Assembly (NCBI GenBank): GCA_949317995.1
Contig: OX439049.1
Coordinates: 13,082,395 to 13,146,394, forward strand
Source: Acholoe squamosa
Taxonomy: Eukaryota; Annelida; Polychaeta; Phyllodocida; Polynoidae
Reading direction: 5' to 3'
Length of the DNA stretch: 64,000 bases
The notes under the pieces are model-generated. The model did no database searches, was not told where the DNA came from, and saw only the letters and a list, made by a program, of their open reading frames with translations. A program made the position numbers and the translations under genes. Position 1 is the stretch's first letter. Each line of letters begins with the position of its first letter. This document shows, in pieces, positions 1 through 13,019 of the stretch.

Positions 1-480
1 CTTAATACGTAGGCACTGATACAACACTAGGAAGGTATTTCTCAGGATGGTATGACTAGATCCCTTCAAATCATAGTGCGATCCCTCACACTAATATCGT
101 TTCAGCCCTGCATCTAGCGGTCACTAATGATTACACTGCTGCAACTGCCTTACCAAACTCATTGTAATTTCTACATTAAGTACTGATCGTACAGAGTTGT
201 CATAGAGCATAACCTTCTCTGATCACCCACTCTGATTTTAGGGTTTTAAATTGCAGTGGCTGTTACTAGTCATTCAATGTTAAGAAATGTCCTCCTGGGC
301 CTATTCAGGATGTAGTTTACTCCCTCATGCACCACACATTGTGTATCATGCATGTGTGCCATGATGCATTAGTACTGCACTCGTGAGTAACTCGCCAGGC
401 CTACCTTCATTGGCAGGATGCATGAAAGTTGAGTGAGTATCATCCCTGTTTGTTATAGGTACAAAATGGGAACAGTCCAA
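1..480. repeat. Diverged copy of the repeat at 48.4-48.7 kb
   Basis: From about 28 to 300 this stretch follows the same order of words as 48,440-48,725. Shared landmarks include 'cccttcaaat', 'ccctgcatct', a Y-rich 'ctactc' style block and 'gttaagaaatg' followed by 'cctgggc'. Many substitutions and small indels separate them. The match links the left edge of the window to the repeat units found at 42-49 kb. No coding potential was seen. Positions 300-430 also carry the ATGCAT-rich hairpin motif family. Confidence 0.55.
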
Positions 481-1347
481 AATGCAACCTGCAGCAGTAA
501 AGATTTTAGAGTTTCCGTAGACTCATCCCCCATCCCGCAAGAACGACTAAATCAGCGCATTGGGATAATTATGCTTGTAGTAATGTAGTAGGAGACATTG
601 AACAGTTCATCGCTTGTGGCATTTCCTGTGGCACCCTTATTTTATTACTTTTAAGTCAGTAAGATTTTCAACCTGATCAAAGAGGCAAAAAGGGAATTAC
701 TAGATTAAGATTATTGTCTTTTGGCAATGTGAGAAGAAATACGTATTAATAGATATTTTTGACCTGAACAGACCCTTGGCATTTATTCAATGTAGTTGGA
801 TAATTGTATTTTCTCGATACAACCGTGTCAGGAAAAGGGCCTTGAGCCAGTTAGGTATTTCTGTTGAGGTGTCTGCAATGGGCAGTTCAGTCTCCACCAA
901 TTTGACCCTCTCTGCCAGACTGACAAAACGGAGGGTCTTCTGCTTACGTAGAGCTTTCCAGTGGTAGAAGTCTTTTTTGGAGGCATTTATGAGGTGAAGT
1001 ACAGCCACAGTAAATAAACCTTAAAGTTAAAAAAATGTTCTGTGGTCTACCACCGAATTACTAGACACTGGTTTTGTGGGTGTGACATCTGAAGTAGTTC
1101 ATAAAACACCCACAGTGGCACTGTAGAACTTTCCCACCCTTCTGCCGTTATCGTGCAATTCATCAATTACCAGCAATTGTAGACTGTCTAGATGTATGTT
1201 ATTAGATTTCAAAATAAATGCAAGTTTTATCCATGTGAAATGCCCCTATGTGCGCCATGTGACGTATATGTTAATAATAGAGTTCATTTCCCCATTACCT
1301 AAATGTCACACTGCCTCTCATATAAACACAACAGTAATGTTAGATAC
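481..1347. other. Unique AT-rich spacer
   Basis: No gene or repeat recognised. A 73-codon open frame on the minus strand (787-1008) has a lysine/arginine-rich segment but no splice sites, start context or family resemblance that I can defend, so it is not called as a gene. Confidence 0.4.
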
Positions 1348-4300
1348 ATACAGATGGAACCCCCACATATACATAAGGGTACCTCTATAAATACAGATGG
1401 AACCCCCACATACATAAGGGTACCTCTATAAATACAGATGGAACCCAACATATACATAAGGGAACCTGTATAAATACAGATGGAACCCCCATATACATGA
1501 GGGAACCTGTATAAATACAGATGGAACCCCAACATACATAAGGGTACCTCTATAAATACAGATGGAACCCCCATATACATAAGGGAACCTGTATAAATAC
1601 AGATGGAACCCCAACATACATAAGGGTACCTCTATAAATACAGATGGAACCCCCCATATACATAAGGGTACCTCTATAAATACAGATGAAACCCCCATAT
1701 ACATAAGGGTACCTCTATAAATACAGATGGAACCCCCATATACATAAGGGTATCTCGATAAATACAGATGGAACCCCCATATACATAAGGGTACCTCTAT
1801 AAATACAGATGGAACCCCCCCATATACATAAGGGTACCTCTATGAATACAGATGGAACCCCCATATACATAAGGGTACCTCTATAAATACAGATGGAACC
1901 CCCATATACATAAGGGTACCTCTATAAATACAGATGGAACCCCCCCATATACATAAGGGTACCTCTATAAATACAGATGGAATCCCCACATATACATAAG
2001 GGAACCTGTATAAATACAGATGGAACCCCCATATACATAAGGGTACCTCTATAAATACAGATGGAATCCCCACATATACATAAGGGTACCTCTATAAATA
2101 CAGATGAAACCCCCATATACATAAGGGTACCTCTATAAATACAGATGGAACCCCCATATACATAAGGGTATCTCTATAAATACAGATGGAACCCCCATAT
2201 ACATAAGGGTACCTCTATAAATACAGATGGAACCCCCCCATATACATAAGGGTACCTCTATAAATACAGATGGAACCCCCATATACATAAGGGTACCTCT
2301 ATAAATACAGATGGAACCCCCATATACATAAGGGTACCTCTATAAATACAGATGGAACCCCCCCATATACATAAGGGTACCTCTATAAATACAGATGGAA
2401 TCCCCACATATACATAAGGGAACCTGTATAAATACAGATGGAACCCCCATATACATAAGGGTACCTCTATAAATACAGATGGAATCCCCACATATACATA
2501 AGGGTACCTCTATAAATACAGATGGAAGCCCCACATACATAAGGACATAAGGGAACCTGTATAAATACAGATAGAACCCCCATATACATAAGGGTACCTC
2601 TATAAATACAGATGGAATCCCCCCATATACATAAGGGTACCTCTATAAACACAGATGGAACCCCCACATATACATAAGGGTACCTCTATAAATACAGATG
2701 GAACCCCCACATACATAAGGGTACCTCTATAAATACAGATGGAACCCCCCCATATACATAAGGGTACCTCTATGAATACAGATGGAACCCCCCCATATAC
2801 ATAAGGGTACCTCTATAAATACAGATGGAACCCCCACATACATAAGGGTACCTGTATAAATACAGATGGAACCCCCACATACATAAGGGTACCTCTATAA
2901 ATACAGATGGAACCCCCATATACATAAGGGTACCTCTATAAATACAGATGGAACCCCCACATACATAAGGGTACCTGTATAAATACAGATGGAACCCCCA
3001 CATACATAAGGGTACCTCTATAAATACAGATGGAACCCCCATATACATAAGGGTACCTCTATAAATACAGATGGAACCCCCACATACATAAGGGTACCTC
3101 TATAAATACAGATGGAACCCCCACATACATAAGGGTACCTCTATAAATACAGATGGAACACCCACATATACATAAGGGTACCTCTATAAATACAGATGGA
3201 ACCCCAACATACATAAGGGTACCTCTATAAATACAGATGGAACCCCCATATACATAAGGGTACCTCTATAAATACAGATGGAACCCCCATATACATAAGG
3301 GAACCTGTATAAATACAGATGGAAACCCCACATATATATAAGGGTACCTCTATAAATACAGATGGAACCCCCACATACATAAGGGTACCTCTATAAATAC
3401 AGATGGAATCCCCACATATACATAAGGGTACCTCTATAAATACAGATGGAACCCCCATATACATAAGGGTACCTCTTTAAATACAGATGGAACCCCCATA
3501 TACATAAGGGTACCTCTATAAATACAGATGGAACCCCCCCATATACATAAGGGTACCTCTATAAATACAGATGGAACCCCCCCATATACATAAGGGTACC
3601 TCTATAAATACAGATGGAACCCCCATATACATAAGGGTACCTCTATAAATACAGATGGAATCCCCACATATACATAAGGGTACCTCTATAAATACAGATG
3701 GAACCCCCATATACATAAGGGTACCTCTATAAATACAGATGGAATCCCCACATATACATAAGGGTACCTCTATAAATACAGATGGAACCCCCATATACAT
3801 AAGGGTACCTCTATAAATACAGATGGAACCCCCCATATACATAAGGGTACCTCTATAAATACAGATGGAACCCCCACATACATAAGGGTACCTCTATAAA
3901 TACAGATGGAACCCCCATATACATAAGGGTACCTGTATAAATACAGATGGAACCCCCACATATACATAAGGGTATCTCTATAAATACAGATGGAACCCCC
4001 ATATACATAAGGGTATCTCTATAAATACAGATGGAACCCCCACATACATAAGGGTACCTCTATAAATACAGATGGAACCCCCACATATACATAAGGGTAC
4101 CTCTATAAATACAGATGGAAACCCCACATATATATAAGGGTACCTCTATAAATACAGATGGAACCCCCACATACATAAGGGTACCTCTATAAATACAGAT
4201 GGAACCCCCCCATATACATAAGGGTACCTCTATAAATACAGATGGAACCCCCACATACATAAGGGAACCTGTATAAATACAGATGGAAACCCCACATATA

Positions 4301-5727
4301 TATAAGGGTACCTCTATAAATACAGATGGAACCCCCACATACATAAGGGTACCTCTATAAATACAGATGGAACCCCCATATACATAAGGGTATCTCTATA
4401 AATACAGATGGAACCCCCCATATACATAAGGGTACCTCTATAAATACAGATGGAACCCCCACATACATAAGGGTACCTCTATAATTACAGATGGAACCCC
4501 CATATACATAAGGGTACCTCTATAAATACAGATGGAACCCCCCCATATACATAAGGGAACCTGTATAAATACAGATGGAACCCCCATATACATAAGGGTA
4601 TCTCTATAAATACAGATGGAACCCCCCATATACATAAGGGTACCTCTATAAATACAGATGGAACCCCCATATTCATAAGGGTACCTCTATAAATACAGAT
4701 GGAACCCCTATATACATAAGGGTACCTCTATAAATACAGATGGAACCCCCATATACATAAGGGTATCTCTATAAATACAGATGGAACCCCCACATACATA
4801 AGGGAACCTGTATAAATACAGATGGAACCCCCACATACATAAGGGTACCTCTATAAATACAGATGGAACCCCCCCATATACATAAGGGTACCTCTATAAA
4901 TACAGATGGAACCCCCACATACATAAGGGAACCTGTATAAATACAGATGGAAACCCCACATATATATAAGGGTACCTCTATAAATACAGATGGAACCCCC
5001 ACATACATAAGGGTACCTCTATAAATACAGATGGAACCCCCATATACATAAGGGTATCTCTATAAATACAGATGGAACCCCCCATATACATAAGGGTACC
5101 TCTATAAATACAGATGGAACCCCCACATACATAAGGGTACCTCTATAATTACAGATGGAACCCCCATATACATAAGGGTACCTCTATAAATACAGATGGA
5201 ACCCCCCCATATACATAAGGGAACCTGTATAAATACAGATGGAACCCCCATATACATAAGGGTATCTCTATAAATACAGATGGAACCCCCCATATACATA
5301 AGGGTACCTCTGTAAATACAGATGGAACCCCCATATTCATAAGGGTACCTCTATAAATACAGATGGAACCCCCATATACATAAGGATACCTCTATAAATA
5401 CAGATGGAACCCCCATATACATAAGGGTATCTCTATAAATACAGATGGAACCCCCACATACATAAGGGAACCTGTATAAATACAGATGGAACCCCCACAT
5501 ACATAAGGGTACCTCTATAAATACAGATGGAACCCCCATATACATAAGGGTACCTCTATAAATACAGATGGAACCCCCACATACATAAGGGTACCTCTAT
5601 AAATACAGATGGAACCCCCACATACATAAGGGTACCTCTATAAATACAGATGGAACCCCCATATACATAAGGGTACCTCTATAAATACAGATGGAACCCC
5701 CATATACATAAGGGAACCTGTATAAGT
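1348..5727. repeat. Minisatellite, about 107 units of 41 bp
   Basis: The unit starts CAGATGGAACCCCC, continues ATATACATAAGGG, then TACCTCTATAAATA. Units of 40-43 bp are repeated head to tail without spacers over 4.4 kb. Common variants are TACCTC versus AACCTG, CCCCCAT versus CCCCACAT, and two to five extra C residues. Blocks of variants recur: the segment at 1,840-2,122 repeats at 2,258-2,540 (418 bp apart), and 4,060-4,676 repeats at 4,725-5,340 (664 bp apart). This shows growth by duplication of multi-unit blocks. Minus-strand open frames of 60-108 codons inside it follow from the unit lacking stops and are not genes. Confidence 0.97.
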
Positions 5728-7218
5728 ACTGACTGCCCTTTTAAATCATAGTGACTATCTGAAATTGTAGCAGATTTATGAATAAGAAATGGCTCCCATG
5801 AAGTTCACTAGCATACAACTTTCTTGTGTACAATGTCATTTTCAGTGCTTTATATATGAAAATTATTCTACAACGCACATCTTCATTCTATATCAAAGTA
5901 CACCATGGCTGCTAAAGGCACCAAGGGCTTCCTTCACCATATTGCTTTTCCCAAAGGTGGGGTTAAGTTGATGCTCAAAGGAGACCTTTTATTCACCCTG
6001 AAAGGTTTTATCTTTACCTGTTTTTTTCCCTTTCCTGCCCTGGTTAATGTGTTATGAATATTTAATATTTTGTAGTTACAGATTGAGTGGGGCAGATGTC
6101 TAGTTTGCATCGACCATTGTTCATAGTATACCCAAGTAATGCTCCTGTCATCTTTGCAGAGGGGAAATTATAAACACAAAAATGTCCTTTGAGCTCTTTG
6201 TGATTCATATAATGGGACTCCCTTTAGTAGATTACTATACAATAAAACTCGACAGAGCAAGTTGGGAGTGTTTTTCAGTTTTGTAGGTAGCTGTGCATGT
6301 AAAACATCTGTATTCAGGGGACTGTTTTTTGCATATGCTGCAGAAGACAAGTCTGGTGTATGATTCTTTCTCAAAAATCATAACCAAATATGAAAATAGA
6401 AGCATTTGCCATGCATTTTCCCCTCAAAATATCTGTGACAGACTAGACGAAATGCCCTCTGTAGTTCCTATACAGGCTGGAAAAGCAACATGCTCATAAA
6501 TGTCTTCAACATTTTCAAGATTACAATATGTGATGACCTGAACAATATGAACAGGTCCATGGTGCAAAACCCTTTTTTTCTATTAAATTTTATCATCAAA
6601 TCAGATGATTCATTGAAAACCATATTGAAATGCTATTGGAACCTCATATTAGGCATGTGAGGCCTGTTATGATGCACTATCAAGCTATTTAGATGATCAA
6701 GTAAAATAAAAATAAAATGGATAATTTTAGTATCACTGGGTGATCGTGTGTCCAAATATGGTGATCTATGAGGGCCCACATCAAAAACGAAGCAAAATTG
6801 TGCTGAGAATCACATTTTTTGCAAACTAACATAAATCCCATAGTGTAACAAATCACCATAGAGGTAGGAAAATAAAGCAAACTCATTTATAAACTTGATC
6901 AGTCACTCTAATGCACTATCTCTGAAAAACTGATGGTTAGAATCATTTTTCACAAAATACATAAGGCCAAACTTTGAAAAACAGCAAATTTTTGAACTAA
7001 TGATTTTCAAATTCATAATTTGTACTTCAGTGGTAAACTGTGCAATACATAAATGTAAAAAGCAGCTATCCTGGCCTGAAAGCAATGAGTCTCATCTTTC
7101 ATTTGCTGCAAATATTGTGTAAATGGGATAATCTTTTGGCTACACTACAGCAATTCTTAGTAAAAAAGGAAAAAGAAAATCAGGAAAAATTAAGTTTTAG
7201 GTTTCCAACTCGGTGCAG
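5728..7218. other. Unique AT-rich spacer
   Basis: No gene, RNA or repeat recognised. Only short scattered open frames occur on both strands. Confidence 0.4.
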
Positions 7219-7403
7219 GGCTTCCCTAGCCAACTTTAAAGGGTCTATATCTCCTCTTTCCTATCCCCTCAGGATGTGTGTGGTGCACATATGCGCAGGC
7301 ACTGACACATTCCTCTGTTAAATTGTGTAATTAAGTTCTCGCCATGAATATGACCTTAGCTGTCAAAATGGCATTAAACATCTATTACTCACTCACTCAC
7401 TCT
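7219..7403 (+). mobile_element. SINE-like repeat with ACTC tail
   Basis: A 180-bp sequence beginning GGGCTTCCCTAGCC and ending GCATTAAACATCTATT followed by (ACTC)n. A second copy lies in inverse orientation at about 55,079-55,256. A short-period tail at one end suggests a retroposed element, and the tail places the 3' end on the right. No tRNA-like head was seen inside, so it may be truncated or the 3' end of a LINE. Confidence 0.65.
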
Positions 7404-9418
7404 CCCAACTTAGTGCATCGAGCTATAGCTGTATTGGACGCCTGCAGTTAAATCTCACAGCCTTACTCCAGGTCCATCTTTGTGCTTTGTCCCACCACTA
7501 TAGCCTACACTAAATGGAACTTAACTGTCTGCTTTACAAAAGCCATACATTGATAGTCTTTGTTTATGGTATTCAAGTCAAAGACAACTTTTTCTTGCGA
7601 AAGGCCATGATCTTTAACTCTGTAAGGGCTAAATATGTAAGGGCTACAACACCCATCTTTTGCATCATGATTTATGGATGCAAATCTGACAAGTCTATTC
7701 ATCAAGGCTGCAAAAGTAAATGAAAAATGTCAAGTTTGAAATTCAGATATCATGAATGGTTCTCATTCAACCCGGGGCCTTAAGACTACCAAGACTAGGA
7801 GACTTCTTGTGATTAATATTCTTCTTCTTTTACTATGAGCGTGTTCTTAAAAGAGGATCTAGCCAGACATGACACTGTATCTGCAAATGATAGGGACAGG
7901 GAGCTGGACAGGGGAAATTAATCTTAAATGATAATAGATAACATACATCCTTTCTTCTGGAGACTACTAAAAGGTTAGTGACTGAAGCTTGAATAACAGC
8001 AATGTGATATTAGAGCTCCCTTTTAGAAGGCATTCAGCTATACAGGTTGTCAATTCCCACCATACATAGAAAGCCAGACAAGGTGCCTGCTCCTGACATA
8101 CACCCCATTCTTCTCCCTCTTTGTGTCTCATCACATCATGCCTCCAAGCTCCTAATTCACATAGTCTTTGTGCTACTTTTACCATCTGTTTAACATCCAT
8201 CATTCATGCTGGCAGACCCTTTGTTCCCATGACACTGCTACTGTCCTATGGTCTGAAATATACAATTCTGCAGAGGAGATTGATGTGACAGAAATTCAAA
8301 TAACATTGTATAGTTTCTTTCAGTTCTTTTCTTTTTTTTTTTTTTTTTGTTTAGGCCTGTTAATTCTGTCAAACCTCATCAAGCATTGTGACAATGGAAT
8401 ATTTCGTCATACTACATCCTTCTCAGAATGTATTATTATATCTCTACAGGAAAAAAAAATGAATAGTGAAATTTGGGATATACAACATGCTACAGGCAAC
8501 AAAGATAAAACAAACAAGGTCAGGTGCCCACCATATTCTAGCCTATATTAGATGTAAGCCATTATTACATATGTTATAAATCTTCATTTAAATGTTTGTA
8601 ACATTCTTAATGCAATACACAGTAAAAATGTGATTGCTCCTGTGATAATATTGTGCTAATTTATATGTAATATTGATAGTGAATAATGTTCTGGGGAAAA
8701 TATGATCGGATCACTCATTACTAGTTTGTGAGACTGTTTTCAACCGTCTTAAATGATAAAATGTTAAATCATGAATTTCAGTTCAGAAACTTCTATCAAA
8801 TGGATATAATGTAGTTGTGAAAAGTAGTGCCTTTGAACACCTGTCAGCACCAAAATGGATTCCAAATTCTGTCCCAAGTTCGTCAACCTGATGTATCCTG
8901 CCTGAAGGAGGGAAATCGCCATACCGATTTGAACCAGTATGTGAGTGATCTTATATCGACTATCACTCTCCCAGAGTTCATATCTACAGTGAGGTTTAAA
9001 TGCCTGATATTAGGGCCTAGGATGGGACATGGAGTGCAAATCCAATTTACATCGAAAGTAAGATAACCACTGGCAAGGAATGAAACAGGAAAATATCTGT
9101 TGTTTCCATTCTTTTGCATTCATATATGGATATAAGTTTGTGCATTAAAATGTGATGAACTTGAATTAAAAGCACCTTCATAGGCTAAGTCCATTTTGTG
9201 TCATGTAGACTCCACCTCGAGAAAGCCCTTCAACATTGGATATGAGATCAAAGTAAAGCTTTCAGATAATGAAGAGAGCCAGAAGAGAAATCAAACTGCT
9301 TTGAACTCCAAACTGTCATGGCCATGCCTGCCTCCCACTGCCATGTCTGCCATTTATCCCTGTCTGTGTGTCACTGAAGCAGTGGCTGAATCTTTGTCAT
9401 GTCATGTTACCTTCTCAA
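7404..9418. other. Unique AT-rich spacer
   Basis: A T-run lies at about 8,329-8,348. A 127-codon plus-strand open frame (8,168-8,551) crosses that T-run and shows no recognisable domain or splice signals. Nothing else could be supported. Confidence 0.4.
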
Positions 9419-9640
9419 CCCAGCAAATTGTCGTGAGTCCTCGTCAACCTGTGTGAAATGGCTCACACATGTTGCTAGATGGAACACGATGTCGTTATAG
9501 CACAAGATCACCAGGAATAGCAATTGCTATGCAACGTGAGTCTAACACACAGTGGCAAAAGATGACGGAATGAGTTATCACTCAAAAAGGAGTCACCATT
9601 GATGACCAATCATGGCGACAGATGACGACAATTTGCTGGG
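9419..9640. mobile_element. 222-bp MITE-like element, 16-bp TIRs
   Basis: The left end CCCAGCAAATTGTCGT (9,419-9,434) is the exact reverse complement of the right end (9,625-9,640). The interior is non-coding. Size and perfect terminal inverted repeats fit a miniature non-autonomous DNA transposon. A second copy in the window was not found, and no target duplication is obvious. Confidence 0.6.
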
Positions 9641-11379
9641 AATGTAGAGTAACCCCCACACATGGAGCATAGTATCAGAGGGTAATAAACCAAACCCTGT
9701 CGCTTGAATGTTGAAGGTAACCAGCTGCCATGCCTAGCATTTAATAAGCTGCAGGTAATACATGAGCATAACCCTTTGCTTTGACTTATAGAATCTGTCT
9801 TTAGGCAGGATGCACCTAATATGTGAGGACTTCATACTGCAGAACAGTACTAAACCACCCGAAATATGACTACTAGAGGTGTGATATGAACCGGTGGTGC
9901 ACCTTATAATGTTATGCGAGGGAGTACAATATAAAAGACCTAGATCTACCCTCTATAAATGTTGTTTTCATGCCTTCTAATGCATGGTCATGTGACATGA
10001 TGCACAAAACGAATCTCACCAGGGCAGCATTTTAAGCCACTTTGTAGTATAAGACTGAAAAGGCAAAGGGCATTGCAGTTGGATTGGAGATGGATATTTT
10101 ACAAAAGAAAGGCCAACTGAATTTCACATCGCATTAATTTGCCATTAATACCTTCACATAATTGAATGCCGCAAGTATGCAATTTCTAAAGGCAAGGTTC
10201 TCTTGTTCTGTTGCATTTTTAATTGCCTCACTCATGCAAATATCATCCTTACATGCAAGGTCTCGAGGTAACATGAATATCTTTGGAAATTAAAGCTCAT
10301 TATTACAAAGGGCACGTTCAAGGAGTGATGGTTGAATTGCCAGGCTACTTTTGTCGGTTCATTTCAAATGCACAAAAATATTTGAGAAATTCGAGCGTAG
10401 TACATTTAGGCTCAGCACTTGAATGCACTCAACAAAACATGAATGATTTTGCATTTTTCCCAGTAGTTTATTACAATAATTTATCAGCTGCTTATGATTA
10501 GTATGATATGTCCTTTCCTGGAAATGTTCTCATAAATCTTTTCTTAAGAAAATTTAATCAAACCATAGTAACCAATCAATACTTTTTCTCATAAAAAAAA
10601 TTATCTGAATGGAAAGGATCCAAAATTAAAATTGCAATGTCATGTTACAATTGAGATTAGCTTACCCAGCGCCATGCTTCTCATCTATTCACTCCATTCC
10701 CTTTTGTGTGGAAGACAATCATGTACCTCATTACTGTCAAAGTGGATCTCGCCACTACAAAGCATGACATCCTTACCCGATACATTTTTAATTGTCACAG
10801 AATCCACCTTTTCCACCCCAAAGACTACCTACGATTTTGCCCGATGGTCGATTGACCTTCAGTCAAACATATATCTTGAATCAACCACTTATAAATGCAT
10901 ATACCAAGCCATTGTAATATTATTTCCGGGAAAGAATAATACGTATCCCGCAATATAAAGTTACAGGGATAGCAATGAGTATAATTTAGATGTGTGCCTC
11001 TAGGTATTGGTTTGACTTACGGTGAGCCTACCCAACCTAGAACATAATGGTGGTAATTTCCTTAGCATAGACAGTAATGTAGGGACAGAGTAGAGGACCA
11101 TATAACCATGTCTGCTGAAAGAAAATGTGCTTTAAAAAGAATCATGTTAAATGGTCAATGTATATTGGACGATCATAATAGAGGGTTGTCAGAAAAATCA
11201 GTCGGTGTTTTCAAATTAGGCCTCAGACCCAGGGAAGAAGAGGGCAATTAGAGTACTAATCTTGTCTATTGGACTTGGAGGTTCCTCCCCAAAAGGAAGG
11301 CAAATATAAAATATGCACATACTATTATAATAACCCAGGTGCGTATCAAAGATTTGTGCCCATTCAAGAACCCAGCACT
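9641..11379. other. Unique AT-rich spacer
   Basis: Nothing recognised. Short open frames at 10,283-10,501 and 10,632-10,958 have no family resemblance, and splice sites were not evident. Confidence 0.35.
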
Positions 11380-12470
11380 GAGATAGTCCTACACAGAATT
11401 GATATCTGGGAACAAAACATTATCTGGAAATCCTTTAAGACATTGTAGACTGACAGATTTTGTGTGAGGTGTAGCAACAAAGTAAGCATTTGAGCATTCA
11501 GAGTGTAGCTGTAATTTGTTTAAGCCCCACTCCATAATTCCACATGGCAGAGGGTGTTGTTCAAGGAAACATTGGAAGTCCAAAGCAGGTAAAGGGCCAG
11601 AATAAAAGTATGGTGTGTTTCAGGTTGAATGGTCTGCAAATCAAGGCAAGGTAAGCAGATTGAATTTTCTTTTTGTTTTCTTCGGTATTTTCTTTCCCAA
11701 CAATGCCTCAAAATTAGCCCATTGCTGGCTAGGAAATTACAGCATTTTGATCAGAATCTATGACTTTGACTTACAGACCTACAAAACCGCTTTTAAAAGC
11801 CCAACCTTATCGTTGACAAATGCCATGCCTGAAGGCATTTCTCAAAGGTGCTCATTATAATTATTGAGAAATGCCCTCCAGAGCTAATAAAAAGAGTGTG
11901 CACTACACTAAAGGGAGAGCTACAACTGTAAAGCCTGTGTGACTTGTGCCCCTGAACTCAGGGTGAGCCTTATCTGTACGACAGAACATGATGGCGTGAA
12001 CCTGTGGACAAAGGATAAGAGATTTTGGAGCAACAGGCATGTGTATCCATTCTAACATTGTCAGGGGGCCATTCCTTAAGGCACTAGTTACGATCATACA
12101 CAGTACTACAACTGCAAAATGTCAATGCTATTCCTATATGAATGATTCAATTGGTTTTCAACTTGTCCACTCCTAGGTAAACCCTTAAATACATACAAAA
12201 AAAACTCTTGAATATGTAATATTTTCACAATAAGTGAACACGTCCAGGATTGGTGCTGCTTTGTTGCTAAGTGAAGTCCAGTGACATGAAACCCACTATT
12301 TCTCTTGTGTTTGGCCTAATGTTCCAGTCCACACCCTTTCCCTGTCAGAAGCCCTATGCAGCATTTGAGTATGATAAATATGTCCCATCCATCATAGCAT
12401 TTACTTCTTAGAGGCAGGGCCGACACGGCCATGTGTTACTGTGTAGGCATTTATAAACATGTTGAGGGAA
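11380..12470. repeat. Partial copy (U0) of the long non-coding unit
   Basis: Diverged copy of the right-hand part of the units at 30.9-31.3 kb and 36.9-37.6 kb. Shared runs include the 'gcatttgagtatg' plus 'aatatgtcccatccatcat' block at 12,361 and 37,513. The 'cttgtccac' and 'ccatgtggcag' neighbourhoods around 11.5 kb also match. No coding frame is conserved between copies. Confidence 0.55.
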
Positions 12471-13019
12471 AAACTGTCTCTGTGATACAGGTACTGTTAG
12501 TGTATATAGACTTTGTATTTACTTTCGATATCATATTTACTAGGGTTGTCATTGACATGTCTTTTTTGTCGATTCCGAGTTTTTGCCTATTTTATGATTC
12601 ATTAGACGCTTGGTTCAATTGAGCTAAAATTGAAACTAGGTTAGCCCCCCAACCAAAGAAAAGAAAATCCACTTTTGGACTGAAGTATGTCCACTTGAAA
12701 GGGACTATGATAGCAATACAAAGGTATTCTAAATCGATTCGTAATTGAGAACTTTTTATTGATATCCTATAGTACATGGGGCTGGTTTTATATTTTCATA
12801 TTCATCATTATTCATAACAATTCAGAGTATCAATTTACCGGTACATGTACCATCATTGTCAATTATATCACCATCCTGCCCCCCCCCCTCTCCTCATTGC
12901 AAGCACACGTTATGATTTGATACTTGATTATTCGAATGAGTCCAAAGGTAAGACCTGTCAGGACACAATTTGTATTTTACAAGTTATAACCTTACTGATC
13001 TCACAGATTTGTGTATATC
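12471..13019. other. Spacer
   Basis: Contains a C-run at about 12,880-12,889. No gene or repeat was otherwise recognised. Confidence 0.35.

Noticed and set aside
787..1008. 73-codon minus-strand frame resembling a DNA-binding segment
   Set aside because: Basic stretch only. No motif of a known family, no acceptor/donor and no copies elsewhere in the window.
1299..5545. Many minus-strand open frames of 60-108 codons with repeated VPSVFIEVPLCIWG-type peptides
   Set aside because: They are translations of the 41-bp minisatellite, which lacks stop codons on that strand. Frames shift with each unit-length change and there is no start context or splice structure.
1348..5727. CRISPR-like array
   Set aside because: Units are contiguous with no unique spacers, and the DNA is eukaryotic.
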